A DNA stretch of 64,000 nt, taken from Paracoccus aurantiacus. Its GTDB lineage: Bacteria; Pseudomonadota; Alphaproteobacteria; Rhodobacterales; Rhodobacteraceae. The stretch lies in contig NZ_VOPL01000003.1 in NCBI RefSeq assembly GCF_007993065.1, positions 1 to 64,000 of the forward strand, given 5' to 3'. Of the stretch, positions 47,268-56,279 are shown one piece after another; within the stretch, counting starts at the first letter, position 1; every line of letters begins with the position of its first letter. The position numbers were made by a program, and so were the translations under genes. The notes beneath the pieces were generated by a model. It saw only the letters and a program-made list of their open reading frames with translations, was not told the origin of the DNA and made no database searches.

Positions 47268-47304
47268 TGTTTCTCCTCCTGTTATTGATAATCTGGCGTC
47301 GGCG

Positions 47305-48219
47305 CTAGATCAGCAGCCGCCGGGCGATCAGCGCCGCCACACGCGCGCTCAGCCCGGCCGTATCGCGGGGCGGCGACAGCTCGACCATATCCGCCAGCCG
47401 GACCTTGCCCGACGCAAGCGCGCGGTCGATCAGCGCCTCGACCACATGCAGGGGCACGCCACGCGCGGCGGGCGCGCTGACGCCGGGCGCGACGGATGCC
47501 GGCAGCACGTCGAGATCGACGGTCAGATAAAGCGCATCGTTCCGCGCCGCGATGGCGTCGATCGCGGCAAAGCCCGCTTCGGCTGACACCTGCAACTCGC
47601 GGTCCGCGATCATATCGACGCCCCAATCCTGCGCGCGGGCAGTCAGCGCCTGCGTATTGCCCTCGGGCGCAAGGCCAAGCACGGCGTAATCGAAGCCATG
47701 GGGGTCGTCCTGATGGATCTGGAAGAACGGCGTGCCGGATGAAGCGCCGGCGGCGCCAAGGGCGCGGATATCCAGATGGGCGTCGATATTGACGATGCCG
47801 ATCTTCGCCTCGGGCAGCGCGCGGCGCAGGCCCTGCCAGCTTCCGAAGGCCGTTTCATGCCCACCGCCCAGCACCACGACACGGCGATAGTCGCCGATCA
47901 GTGCGGCAAGTTCCGCGGCAAGAACGTCCTGACCGGGACCGGGGTCGTCACCCGTCACCGCAATATCGCCGGCATCGCGGAACCCGTCGAAGCCCGCAGG
48001 CGCGGCAAGACCCGCCAGCGCCGCGCGGATCGCGCCCGGCGCTTCTGCGGCGCCGGGATTGCCCTTGTTGCGCACCACGCCCGCATCGCAGCAGAACCCG
48101 ATCAGCGCTGCACCTGCCCCGGCCTTCCCGGCAAGGTGATGCATCCTCAGCGCAAGCGCCCCATCCTCCGGGTCGCTGCGCCCTGTCCAGACGGGCGGGG
48201 GCAGTGTCTGAACCGGCAT
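47305..48219 (-). CDS. hutG: formimidoylglutamase
   Basis: 304 residues from the ATG at 48219, overlapping the hutU stop by 1 nt (TGATG). It is a ureohydrolase (arginase-family) fold with manganese ligands in GGGHE (His121), NIDAHLD (Asp146, His148, Asp150) and TVDLDVLPASVAPGVSAP. It splits N-formimidoyl-L-glutamate to glutamate and formamide, so this organism uses the one-step route. No hutF is present. Confidence 0.92.
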   Translation of the reverse strand: MPVQTLPPPVWTGRSDPEDGALALRMHHLAGKAGAGAALIGFCCDAGVVRNKGNPGAAEAPGAIRAALAGLAAPAGFDGFRDAGDIAVTGDDPGPGQDVLAAELAALIGDYRRVVVLGGGHETAFGSWQGLRRALPEAKIGIVNIDAHLDIRALGAAGASSGTPFFQIHQDDPHGFDYAVLGLAPEGNTQALTARAQDWGVDMIADRELQVSAEAGFAAIDAIAARNDALYLTVDLDVLPASVAPGVSAPAARGVPLHVVEALIDRALASGKVRLADMVELSPPRDTAGLSARVAALIARRLLI

Positions 48220-49916
48220 CAGCCCAGAATGCCCGGCAGGTTCAGCTGATGCTCGCGCGCGCAATCCAGCGCGATGTCATAGCCCGCATCTGCATGACGC
48301 CACACACCCGAGGCCGGGTCGTTCCACAACACACGCTCCAGCCGCCTGGCCGCTTCGGGCGTGCCGTCGGCGCAGATCACCACGCCGGAATGCTGCGAAA
48401 AGCCCATCCCGACGCCGCCGCCATGGTGCAGCGACACCCAGGTCGCACCGGATGCCGTGTTCACCAGCGCGTTCAGCAGCGGCCAGTCGGACACCGCGTC
48501 CGAGCCGTCCTTCATCGCCTCTGTCTCGCGGTTGGGCGAGGCGACGGAACCACTGTCGAGGTGGTCGCGACCGATCACGACCGGCGCCTTCAGCTCGCCC
48601 GAGGCGACCATTTCGTTGAACTTCAGACCGGCGCGGTGACGATCGCCAAGCCCGATCCAGCAGATACGGGCTGGAAGGCCCTGAAACGCGATACGCTCGC
48701 GCGCCATATCCAGCCAGCGGTGAAGATGCTCGTTTTCCGGGAACAGTTCCTTCATCGCCTGATCGGTCTTGTAAATATCCTCGGGGTCGCCCGACAGGGC
48801 CGCCCAACGAAAAGGACCGATACCCTTGCAAAACAGCGGGCGGATATAGGCCGGCACGAAGCCCGGAAAGGCGAAGGCATTCTGCAGACCCTCCTCCTTC
48901 GCGACCTGCCGGATGTTGTTGCCATAATCGAGCGTCGGCACCCCCTCGTTCCAGAACCCGACCATTGCTTCGACATGATCGCGCATGCTGGCCCGCGCGG
49001 CCTTTTCGACGGCTTTCGGATCGCTCTCCTGCTTCGCGCGCCATTCGGCGACGCTCCAGCCTTTCGGCAGATAGCCGTGGATCGGATCATGCGCCGAGGT
49101 CTGATCGGTGACGATGTCGGGGCGGCCATTGGGCAGTGCTTCGCCCGCCTTCATGCGGCGCAGGATTTCGGGGAATATCTCGGCGGCATTGCCGATCAGC
49201 GCCACCGACTTCGCCTCTCCGGCCTTCGTCCAGCGGTCGATCATCGCCAGCGCCTCGTCCAGCGAATGCGCCTTCTCGTCGCAATAGCGGGTGCGGATGC
49301 GGAAATCGGCGCGGGTTTCGTCGCATTCGACGGCCAGACAGCATGCCCCGGCCATGACAGCGGCCAGGGGCTGCGCCCCGCCCATGCCGCCCAGCCCGCC
49401 GGTCAGAATCCAGCGGCCCTGCAGGTTGCCATCGTAATGCTGCCGCCCGGCTTCGGCGAAGGTTTCATAGGTGCCCTGCACGATGCCCTGTGTGCCGATA
49501 TAGATCCACGAGCCGGCGGTCATCTGGCCATACATGGCCAGTCCCTTCTTATCGAGCTCGTTGAAATGGTCCCAGTTCGCCCAATGCGGCACCAGATTGG
49601 AATTCGCGATCAGCACGCGCGGCGCGTCGGCATGTGTCCTGACCACCGCGACAGGCTTGCCCGATTGCACCACAAGCGTTTCATCCGCTTCCAGTTTCTT
49701 CAGGCTTTCGACGATCATATCGAAATCGCGCCAGGTCCGCGCCGCCCGGCCGATACCACCATAAACGACCAGCTCATGCGGGTTTTCGGCGACATCCGGG
49801 TGCAGGTTGTTCATCAGCATCCGCAGCGGCGCTTCGGTCAGCCAGCTTTTCGCATTCAGCGTGGTGCCGGTCGGCGGGAAGATGTCGCGGGCATTGTGGC
49901 GGGGATCGGCATTCAT
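48219..49916 (-). CDS. hutU: urocanate hydratase
   Basis: 565 residues from the ATG at 49916, which has AAGGAGA upstream. An upstream 23-residue extension is rejected. Conserved features: [19 protein letters not shown]-binding [16 protein letters not shown], the active-site cysteine region [23 protein letters not shown], and [19 protein letters not shown]. It adds water to urocanate to give 4-imidazolone-5-propionate using NAD+ as electrophile. It is third in the hut operon. Confidence 0.97.
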   Translation of the reverse strand: MNADPRHNARDIFPPTGTTLNAKSWLTEAPLRMLMNNLHPDVAENPHELVVYGGIGRAARTWRDFDMIVESLKKLEADETLVVQSGKPVAVVRTHADAPRVLIANSNLVPHWANWDHFNELDKKGLAMYGQMTAGSWIYIGTQGIVQGTYETFAEAGRQHYDGNLQGRWILTGGLGGMGGAQPLAAVMAGACCLAVECDETRADFRIRTRYCDEKAHSLDEALAMIDRWTKAGEAKSVALIGNAAEIFPEILRRMKAGEALPNGRPDIVTDQTSAHDPIHGYLPKGWSVAEWRAKQESDPKAVEKAARASMRDHVEAMVGFWNEGVPTLDYGNNIRQVAKEEGLQNAFAFPGFVPAYIRPLFCKGIGPFRWAALSGDPEDIYKTDQAMKELFPENEHLHRWLDMARERIAFQGLPARICWIGLGDRHRAGLKFNEMVASGELKAPVVIGRDHLDSGSVASPNRETEAMKDGSDAVSDWPLLNALVNTASGATWVSLHHGGGVGMGFSQHSGVVICADGTPEAARRLERVLWNDPASGVWRHADAGYDIALDCAREHQLNLPGILG

Positions 49917-49950
49917 GAGCGTTCTCCTTGGAATGGGGGTGACGTGCAGA

Positions 49951-51471
49951 TCAAAGCGGCAGGGCAACGCCCGCCGCATCGGCAAGCGTCCCGGTGTCGA
50001 TCAGCGACCCGGCCGCGGCGAGATCGGGCGCGAGATAGCGGTCGTCGCCCATTGTCGCCACCTCCGCGCGGATCGCATTCATCGCAGCGGACAGCGGCGC
50101 AGAGGTCGTCAGCGGCGCGCGGAATTCGATGCCCTGCGCGGCGCATATCGCCTCGACCCCGACGATCACGGCAAGGTTGCGGGTCATCAGGCCAACCCGG
50201 CGCGCACCATGCGCCGCCATGCTGACATGATCCTCCTGATTGGCGGATGTCGGGGTGGAATCGACCGAACAGGGCGCGGCGAGATGTTTGTTCTCGCTCA
50301 TCAATGCGGCAGTCGTGACCTCGGCGATCATCAATCCGCTGTTCAATCCGGGCTGAGGGGTCAGGAAAGGCGGCAGGCCGAAATTCATCGCAGGATCGAC
50401 CATCAGCGCGACGCGGCGTTGCGAAATGGCGCCGATCTCGGCCACGGCAAGCGCGATCTGATCGGCGGCGAATGCCACCGGCTCGGCATGAAAATTGCCG
50501 CCCGATACGATCTGGCCGTCCGACAGCACCAGCGGATTGTCGGTCACGGCATTCGCCTCGGTCAGCAGGGTGTTCGCGGCAAAGCGCAAAAGATCCATCG
50601 CCGCGCCCGTGACCTGCGGCTGGCAGCGGATGCAATAGGGGTCCTGCACGCGCAGATCGTCGTCGCGATGGCTTTCGCGGATTTCACTGCCCTCAAGAAG
50701 ATCGCGCGTGATCGCGGCGACCTCGATCTGGCCGGGCTGGCCGCGGAGGCTGTGGATCTCGGGGTGAAACGGCGCGGTCGAACCCATGATCGCGTCCGTC
50801 GACATCGCGCTTGTCACCAGCGCCGACCGCAGGCAGGCCCAGGCCCGGAACAGACCGATCAGCGCCAGCGCGGCGGAAAACTGGGTGCCGTTTATCAGCG
50901 CCAGCCCTTCCTTCGCGCCCAGCACAACCGGCGAAAGGCCCGCGCGGCGAAGGGCCTCTGCGCCCGGCAGGCGCTCGCCCTGAAAGAAAGCCTCGCCCTC
51001 GCCCAGCATGACCGCCGCCATATGCGCCAGCGGCGCCAGATCGCCCGACGCCCCGACGCTGCCCTGCTCGGGCACCATCGGCAGCACGCCGTGTTCCAGC
51101 ATCGCCTCGATCAGCGCGACGATTTCGATGCGCACGCCCGATGCACCACGCCCGAGGCTCATCAGTTTCAGTGCCATCATCAGCCGGACAGCATCGCCAT
51201 CCATCGGCTGGCCCACGCCGCAGCAATGCGACAGGATCAGGTTGCGCTGCAGTGTCGCAGTATCGGCGGGCGCGATGCGGACCGAGGCAAGCTTGCCGAA
51301 GCCGGTATTGACGCCGTAAACCGCCGCATCGCCCGCCGAGGCCGCTGCAATCCGTTCGGCCGACGCGATGATGCCCGCGCGGGCGGCATCGTCCAGCCTG
51401 ATCGGCGAGGCACCGCGCCAGATCTGTGCCAGTTCGTTCAGCGTGACTTTTCCCGGTGTCAGGATCAGCAT
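49951..51471 (-). CDS. hutH: histidine ammonia-lyase
   Basis: 506 residues. The MIO prosthetic group forms from Ala-Ser-Gly at residues 141-143 in [29 protein letters not shown] is the N-terminal active-site loop, and [15 protein letters not shown] and [14 protein letters not shown] follow. It removes ammonia from L-histidine to give urocanate. Its start lies inside the end of hutI (7-nt overlap), and a 34-bp gap separates it from hutU. Confidence 0.97.
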   Translation of the reverse strand: MLILTPGKVTLNELAQIWRGASPIRLDDAARAGIIASAERIAAASAGDAAVYGVNTGFGKLASVRIAPADTATLQRNLILSHCCGVGQPMDGDAVRLMMALKLMSLGRGASGVRIEIVALIEAMLEHGVLPMVPEQGSVGASGDLAPLAHMAAVMLGEGEAFFQGERLPGAEALRRAGLSPVVLGAKEGLALINGTQFSAALALIGLFRAWACLRSALVTSAMSTDAIMGSTAPFHPEIHSLRGQPGQIEVAAITRDLLEGSEIRESHRDDDLRVQDPYCIRCQPQVTGAAMDLLRFAANTLLTEANAVTDNPLVLSDGQIVSGGNFHAEPVAFAADQIALAVAEIGAISQRRVALMVDPAMNFGLPPFLTPQPGLNSGLMIAEVTTAALMSENKHLAAPCSVDSTPTSANQEDHVSMAAHGARRVGLMTRNLAVIVGVEAICAAQGIEFRAPLTTSAPLSAAMNAIRAEVATMGDDRYLAPDLAAAGSLIDTGTLADAAGVALPL

Positions 51472-52661
51472 GGCTCACCTTCCAGATAGCGTTGATGAAG
51501 CGGGTTGAAGCCGATCCGGTAGGACAGCTCTGCCGGGTGGCCGATATCCCAGACCGCGAGATCGGCGCGCATTCCGGGCGCAAGAACGCCCGTGTCGCGC
51601 AGTCCAAGCGCTTGGGCGGCATTCGCCGTCACCCCGCGAAGGCATTCCTGCGGGGTCATCCGAAACAGTGTCGCGCCCATATTCATCGCCAGCAGAAGCG
51701 AGGTCATGGGCGCCGTGCCGGGATTGCAGTCGGTGGCAAGCGCCATTGCGCATCCTGCGTCGCGGAAAGCGTCAACGGGCGGCAACTGCGTTTCGCGCAG
51801 GGTATAGAAGGCCCCCGGCAGCAACACCGCGACCGTGCCCGCAGCAGCCATCGCCGCCGCATCCGCCGCATCGGCATACTCGACATGATCCGCCGACAAC
51901 CCGCCGCGCGACGCGACAAGCGATGCGCCGCCCTGATGCGAAAGCTGTTCGGCGTGCAGCTTGACCGGCAACCCGAGTTCGCTTGCAGCATCGAATACCC
52001 GCGCCATCTGGGTCGCCGAAAAAGCGATGTTCTCGCAGAACCCGTCCACTGCATCGACAAGCCCGGCCGCATGCGCGGCGCGAAGGCCGGGAATGACGAT
52101 CTCGTCCAGATAGGCCTCGTCGCGGCCCTTGTATTCCGGCGGCACAGCGTGGGCGGCCAGCCAAGTCGTGACGATCCTGACAGGCCGGTGCTGCCCCAGC
52201 TTGCGCGCCGCACGCAGCATCTTCAGTTCATCGTCAACGGTCAGGCCATAACCGGACTTTATCTCGACCGTGCCGACACCTTCGGCCAGAAGCGCATCCA
52301 GGCGCGGCAGGGCGCTGGCGACCAGGTCGTCTTCGGAAGCGGCGCGCGTCGCGGTGACGCTGGACAGGATACCGCCGCCGGCGCGGGCGATTTCCTCGTA
52401 TGAGGCTCCGTTCAGTCGCATCTCGAACTCGACAGCGCGGTCGCCGCCAAAGACGATGTGAGTGTGACAGTCGATGAGGGCGGGCGTAACGATCCGCCCT
52501 GCCAGATCGACGCGCTCCGCATCGGCGAAGCCCTGCGGCTCCGCCCCGATCGCCACGATGCGGCCGTCCTCGATCGCGATGCAGCCCGTCCGGGCATCAT
52601 AACCCGCGTCGCCGGGCGCGCAGGTCACCAGCCGTGCATCTGTCAGAATCTTGCGAATCAT
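51465..52661 (-). CDS. hutI: imidazolonepropionase
   Basis: 398 residues. It has an amidohydrolase fold with zinc ligands in [20 protein letters not shown] and [28 protein letters not shown] is typical for HutI. It opens the imidazolone ring to N-formimidoyl-glutamate. The ATG follows GGAGGGGA. It heads the hut operon, divergent from hutC across 97 bp that carry two operator-like sequences. Confidence 0.96.
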   Translation of the reverse strand: MIRKILTDARLVTCAPGDAGYDARTGCIAIEDGRIVAIGAEPQGFADAERVDLAGRIVTPALIDCHTHIVFGGDRAVEFEMRLNGASYEEIARAGGGILSSVTATRAASEDDLVASALPRLDALLAEGVGTVEIKSGYGLTVDDELKMLRAARKLGQHRPVRIVTTWLAAHAVPPEYKGRDEAYLDEIVIPGLRAAHAAGLVDAVDGFCENIAFSATQMARVFDAASELGLPVKLHAEQLSHQGGASLVASRGGLSADHVEYADAADAAAMAAAGTVAVLLPGAFYTLRETQLPPVDAFRDAGCAMALATDCNPGTAPMTSLLLAMNMGATLFRMTPQECLRGVTANAAQALGLRDTGVLAPGMRADLAVWDIGHPAELSYRIGFNPLHQRYLEGEPC

Positions 52662-52681
52662 CCGGGTCCCCTCCTGTTTCT

Positions 52682-52716
52682 ATGTCTAGTCATAATGACG
52701 CTTTATGTCTAGACAT
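52682..52716. promoter_or_regulatory. two HutC-like operators between hutI and hutC
   Basis: ATGTCTAGTCAT (52682-52693, imperfect) and ATGTCTAGACAT (52705-52716, perfect palindrome) lie 23 bp apart in the divergent region. TGTCTAGACA-type palindromes fit GntR/HutC operators. They would let HutC repress hutI and its own gene until urocanate is present. Confidence 0.75.
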
Positions 52717-52758
52717 TAATCATGGCATTGTCACGGCAACTCACGTAAGCTCGCCCGT

Positions 52759-53424
52759 ATGAACAGGCATGACGAAATACGAGAAGAGATGCTGCGCCGC
52801 ATCAACGCCGGCGAATGGCCGGTCGGTGCAGATATCCCGAACGAGGTCGAACTGGTCGCCGAATTCAGCGCCGCGCGCGGCACCATACAGCGGGCGCTGT
52901 CCTCGCTGGTCGAACAGGGCCTGATCGAGCGGCGCAAACGCGCCGGCAGTCGTGTCGTGCCGCCACGCGCCCATGCCTCGAAGCTCAGCATCCCGCTGAT
53001 CCGTGAAGAGATCGAGACGCGGGGCTTCGGCTATGGCTACAAACTGCTGGAACGGCGCGTGCTGCCTGCATCGAAGGGCACAGGCAAGCGGCTGCGCCTC
53101 GTCTGCCTTCATCTCGCTGACGGGCGGCCCTTCCAGCTTGAACGGCGCGACATCAACCTCGCCGCATTGCCGCAGGCAGAGCGCGAAAGCTTCCAGTCCG
53201 CCGGACCGAATGAATGGCTGGTCAGAGAGGTTCCCGCGACACGGATCGTCACCCGGATCTCGGCCGAGGCGGCAGATGCCGCGACTGCGCGCCTGCTTGA
53301 TCTGCCCGAGGCGTCGCCGCTTCTGATCGTCGCGCGTGAAACCTTCAAGGCCGATGCACCCCTGACCGAGGTTCGGATGCTGCACCCTGCGGACAGTTAC
53401 GAAGTCACAACCGTATCCTTCTAG
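52759..53424 (+). CDS. hutC: GntR family histidine-utilisation repressor
   Basis: 221 residues. The N-terminal winged helix reads NRHDEIREEMLRRINAGEWPVGADIPNEVELVAEFSAARGTIQRALSSLVEQGLIERRKRAGSRV. The C-terminal UTRA sensor includes LICLHLADGRPFQLERRDI-like residues and ATARLLDLPEASPLLIVARETFKAD. In Pseudomonas and related species urocanate releases HutC from DNA. It is divergent from hutI, with the two palindromes described. The C-terminal segment is a little shorter than in gamma-proteobacterial HutC (about 240-250). Confidence 0.92.
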   Translation: MNRHDEIREEMLRRINAGEWPVGADIPNEVELVAEFSAARGTIQRALSSLVEQGLIERRKRAGSRVVPPRAHASKLSIPLIREEIETRGFGYGYKLLERRVLPASKGTGKRLRLVCLHLADGRPFQLERRDINLAALPQAERESFQSAGPNEWLVREVPATRIVTRISAEAADAATARLLDLPEASPLLIVARETFKADAPLTEVRMLHPADSYEVTTVSF

Positions 53425-53524
53425 CCGCCGCTGCGGCAAAAGGACTGCGGCATCCGCTCTCTGAACTGGTTAGGAATAGCAAGCCGAGAGCATGACACCG
53501 ATTCGAAGAGGGCCATGGAGCCAG

Positions 53525-54544
53525 ATGACCGACAAGGACAGCCACGACCATAACGACCGCGACGATCACGCGGCGGACGCGAAGGATCATTCGGGCCACG
53601 ATCACGCGAAGGGCGATCATTCAGGTCACGACCATTCCGGGCATGATGGCCATGACGGGCACGGCCACAGCCATGCCGTGACCGTCACTGCAGGAAATGA
53701 AAAGCGCATGCGCTTCGTTTTCGCGATGACTGTCGGCTATGCGATCATTCAGGCGATCGGCGGTATTCTGTCGGGCTCGCTCGCGCTGGTTGCGGATGCG
53801 GGGCATATGGTGTCCGACGCCGCCGCGTTGCTGCTGGCCCTGATCGCCTATCGCGTGGCCCGGCGCGCGGCCACGCCAGAGGTCAGCTATGGCTTCCACC
53901 GCGTTCGCGTGCTGGCGGCGCTGGCAAACGGGGCCTCGCTTCTGCTGCTTGTCGCATGGATCACATATGAGGCGATCCGGCGGTTCCAGCAGCCTGCCGA
54001 GGTGCTGGCCGGCCCGATGCTGATTGTCGCCGTGATCGGCATGATCGTAAATATTGCGGGCTTCCTGATCCTGCGCGCGGGCAATGCAGATGACGCCAAT
54101 TTGCGGGGCGCGATGCTGCATGTGCTGGGCGATCTTCTTGGGTCTGTCGGGGCGATCGGGGCGGCCATCGGGATCATGATGACAGGCTGGACAGTGCTTG
54201 ACCCGATCCTGTCGGTGCTGGTCGCGGTTCTGGTCGTGCGTTCGGCCTGGTCCCTAGTGGCGGAATCGGTGCTGGTGCTGATGCAGGCGACCCCGCGCGG
54301 TCTGGACCCGAAGGCGGTCATGGCCGACCTGACCAATGTGCCCGGCGTGTCAGAGGTCGGACACCTGCATGTCTGGACGCTGACAGACAGCCGCAGCGTC
54401 GCGACCGTTCACGTGACCCCGGAAGACGGTGCCGATCCGCTTGATCTGCCGCGCCTCGTCTCGGTCCGGCTTGCCGAGCGCCACGAGATTGCCCATGTCA
54501 CGGTCGAGGTGAACCGTCCCGGCGGCATCCCGACCGAAACCTGA
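53525..54544 (+). CDS. cation diffusion facilitator (CDF) family metal exporter
   Basis: 339 residues from the ATG at 53525, which has GGAG upstream. It starts with a metal-buffering region of about 50 residues rich in His and Asp (SGHDHSGHDGHDGHGHSH). Six membrane helices follow, with the transport site HxxxD in VADAGHMVSDAAALL and again in LHVLGDLLGSVGA, and a C-terminal cytosolic domain (VPGVSEVGHLHVWTLTDS). The layout matches CzcD/ZitB zinc exporters. No metal-responsive regulator lies next to it. Confidence 0.93.
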   Translation: MTDKDSHDHNDRDDHAADAKDHSGHDHAKGDHSGHDHSGHDGHDGHGHSHAVTVTAGNEKRMRFVFAMTVGYAIIQAIGGILSGSLALVADAGHMVSDAAALLLALIAYRVARRAATPEVSYGFHRVRVLAALANGASLLLLVAWITYEAIRRFQQPAEVLAGPMLIVAVIGMIVNIAGFLILRAGNADDANLRGAMLHVLGDLLGSVGAIGAAIGIMMTGWTVLDPILSVLVAVLVVRSAWSLVAESVLVLMQATPRGLDPKAVMADLTNVPGVSEVGHLHVWTLTDSRSVATVHVTPEDGADPLDLPRLVSVRLAERHEIAHVTVEVNRPGGIPTET

Positions 54545-54589
54545 CAGCGACCTTTCGGCATTGCCCTAAGCCCGAGACAGAAGGAGCAG

Positions 54590-55570
54590 ATGATGAAAAG
54601 CGCGACCCATTCCGCTTTCGGCGACCCGACAGAGTTGCTTTCCCTGACCGACAGCGCCCTGCCCGAACCCGGTCCGGGACAGGTCAGGATCAGAACGATC
54701 CTCAGCCCGATCCACAATCACGACCTTGTCACGGTGCAGGGACAATATGGCTACAAACCCGACCTGCCGGCCATCGGCGGAACCGAGGCGGTCGGCATCG
54801 TCGATGCGCTTGGCGAAGGGGTCAGCGGCGTCAGCACGGGTCAGCGCGTGGCCGTGGCCTCTGTGCATGGGACATGGGCGGAATATTTCCTCGCCCCCGC
54901 TGCCGGTGTGGTCCCTGTGCCGGACAGCGTGCCCGATGAAGCCGCGGCGCAGATGATCGCCATGCCTTTCAGCGCGGTCATGCTGCTTGAGTTTCTGGGC
55001 GTCGAAAGCTGCGACTGGGTGATCCAGAATGCAGCGAATGGCGCGGTGGGCAAGATGCTGGCGATGCTGGCCGGGGCGCGCGGCATCAACGTCATCAACC
55101 TCGTGCGCCGCGATGCCGGTGTGGAAGAGCTTTCCGCGCTCGGCATCCGCAATGCCGTGTCAACCGCAGGCGATGACTGGCAGAACAAGGTGCTGGCCCT
55201 GACAGGCGGCGCGCCGATCCGCGCTGCCACCGATTCCATCGGCGGCGAGGCGAGCGGCGATCTTCTGTCGCTTCTGGGCGAGGACGGCCTGCTTGTGACG
55301 TTCGGCGCCCTGACCGGTCAGCCGATGTCGCTGCCACCGGGCGACCTGATCTTCAAGCAGGCAACCGTGAAGGGGTTCTGGGCCAGCAAGGTCAGCGCCG
55401 CGATGCCAGCCGAAACACGCGCAAAACTGTTCGGCGAGCTGCTGCGCATGGTTGCCGACGGGACGCTGAAACTGCCGGTCGAGGGGATATTCCCGCTGGA
55501 TCGCATCACCGACGCCGTGACGGCGGCGCTGACCCCCGGCCGCAACGGCAAGGTTCTGCTGAAGCCCTGA
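54590..55570 (+). CDS. zinc-independent medium-chain dehydrogenase (2-enoyl thioester reductase / quinone oxidoreductase-like)
   Basis: 326 residues. It has a GroES-like N-terminal domain (LPAIGGTEAVGIVDALGEGVSGV, GQRVAVASVHGTWAEYFLAP) and a Rossmann domain with NAANGAVGKMLAMLA. Zinc ligands are absent. The pattern resembles mitochondrial-type trans-2-enoyl-CoA reductases (QGQYGYKPDLPAIGG) more than classical QOR. It is likely NADPH-dependent. The start is an ATG with AGGAG about 7 nt upstream. It has no operon partner. Confidence 0.85.
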   Translation: MMKSATHSAFGDPTELLSLTDSALPEPGPGQVRIRTILSPIHNHDLVTVQGQYGYKPDLPAIGGTEAVGIVDALGEGVSGVSTGQRVAVASVHGTWAEYFLAPAAGVVPVPDSVPDEAAAQMIAMPFSAVMLLEFLGVESCDWVIQNAANGAVGKMLAMLAGARGINVINLVRRDAGVEELSALGIRNAVSTAGDDWQNKVLALTGGAPIRAATDSIGGEASGDLLSLLGEDGLLVTFGALTGQPMSLPPGDLIFKQATVKGFWASKVSAAMPAETRAKLFGELLRMVADGTLKLPVEGIFPLDRITDAVTAALTPGRNGKVLLKP

Positions 55571-55585
55571 CCGCTTCGCCTTAAC

Positions 55586-55617
55586 CAGCGGGGCCGCGCT
55601 GTCACGGCCCCGTGCTG
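55586..55617. terminator. hairpin between two convergent genes
   Basis: CAGC-GGGGCCG pairs with CGGCCCC-GT-GCTG with a small bulge. It lies 16 bp after the dehydrogenase stop and near the end of the cytochrome gene. There is no clear T-run, so termination is likely but not certain. Confidence 0.5.
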
Positions 55618-55634
55618 TTACTGCTGCCGCGCGC

Positions 55635-56267
55635 CTATTGCGGGCAGGGCTGACCTGCCGCGACCCAAAGCTGGACGTCGCGGACATGTTCGTCAAAGGT
55701 GCCGGGTGCCTTTTCGCGCCCGCCGCCCGGCGCAAAGCCCCACGGAACAAAACCGTCCTTTTCGGCATCGTGGATCAGATGCTCGACCAGACCGTCGCCG
55801 TCGCGTCCGCCATTGCGCTCGGGGTCTTTAAGCTGGGCGCAGATCTCGGGGCCGGTCTTGTCGAACCATTGCATTTCGACCGGGGCAAGCTGCCACTCGA
55901 TCCCGGCATGAGGCGGTGCATGGGCCACGTCATTCGGCGCGGTCGATGTGACGTGACAGGTCTGACAGGCCAGCGTCTCGGCCCCGATCCGGCTTTCGCC
56001 GGCATGGATGTTCATCCCATGCGGACGGGTCTTGTCCTCGCCGACGATGCTCCACATCGGCAGGTTGTCGGGGCCGGTATGGCAATTGGCGCAGCGGGGA
56101 TGGCTGACCACGGCCTCGATCCGCGCCCATGCGTCCAGCCCTTCGGCTTCGGACACGCTGCCCGGTTCGGGCGCGGGCGGCGCGGCAATGTCGGCGGCCG
56201 CCAGCGGCAAGGCAAGCAGCACCAGCAGCGGGGCGACAAGAAACGGGGCGAGATTTGCGGGTTTCAT
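55635..56267 (-). CDS. periplasmic dihaem cytochrome c, isoquinoline-oxidoreductase-associated
   Basis: 210 residues with a signal peptide (ANLAPFLVAPLLVLLALPLAAA). It has two c-type haem motifs, CANCH (59-63) and CQTCH (101-105), with later methionines as possible distal ligands. It lies 12 bp after iorB and so is probably the electron acceptor of the exported molybdenum hydroxylase encoded upstream. It is too short for multihaem enzymes. Its electron partner beyond this step is unknown. Confidence 0.85.
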   Translation of the reverse strand: MKPANLAPFLVAPLLVLLALPLAAADIAAPPAPEPGSVSEAEGLDAWARIEAVVSHPRCANCHTGPDNLPMWSIVGEDKTRPHGMNIHAGESRIGAETLACQTCHVTSTAPNDVAHAPPHAGIEWQLAPVEMQWFDKTGPEICAQLKDPERNGGRDGDGLVEHLIHDAEKDGFVPWGFAPGGGREKAPGTFDEHVRDVQLWVAAGQPCPQ

Positions 56268-56279
56268 CTCTGGCCTCCC

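Noticed and set aside
47901-50225. 774-codon plus-strand open frame
   Set aside because: It is antisense to hutG, hutU and part of hutH, all of which have clear motifs and start signals.
49807-51489. 560-codon plus-strand open frame
   Set aside because: It is antisense to hutH and rich in Arg, Gly and His, as expected from a shadow frame.
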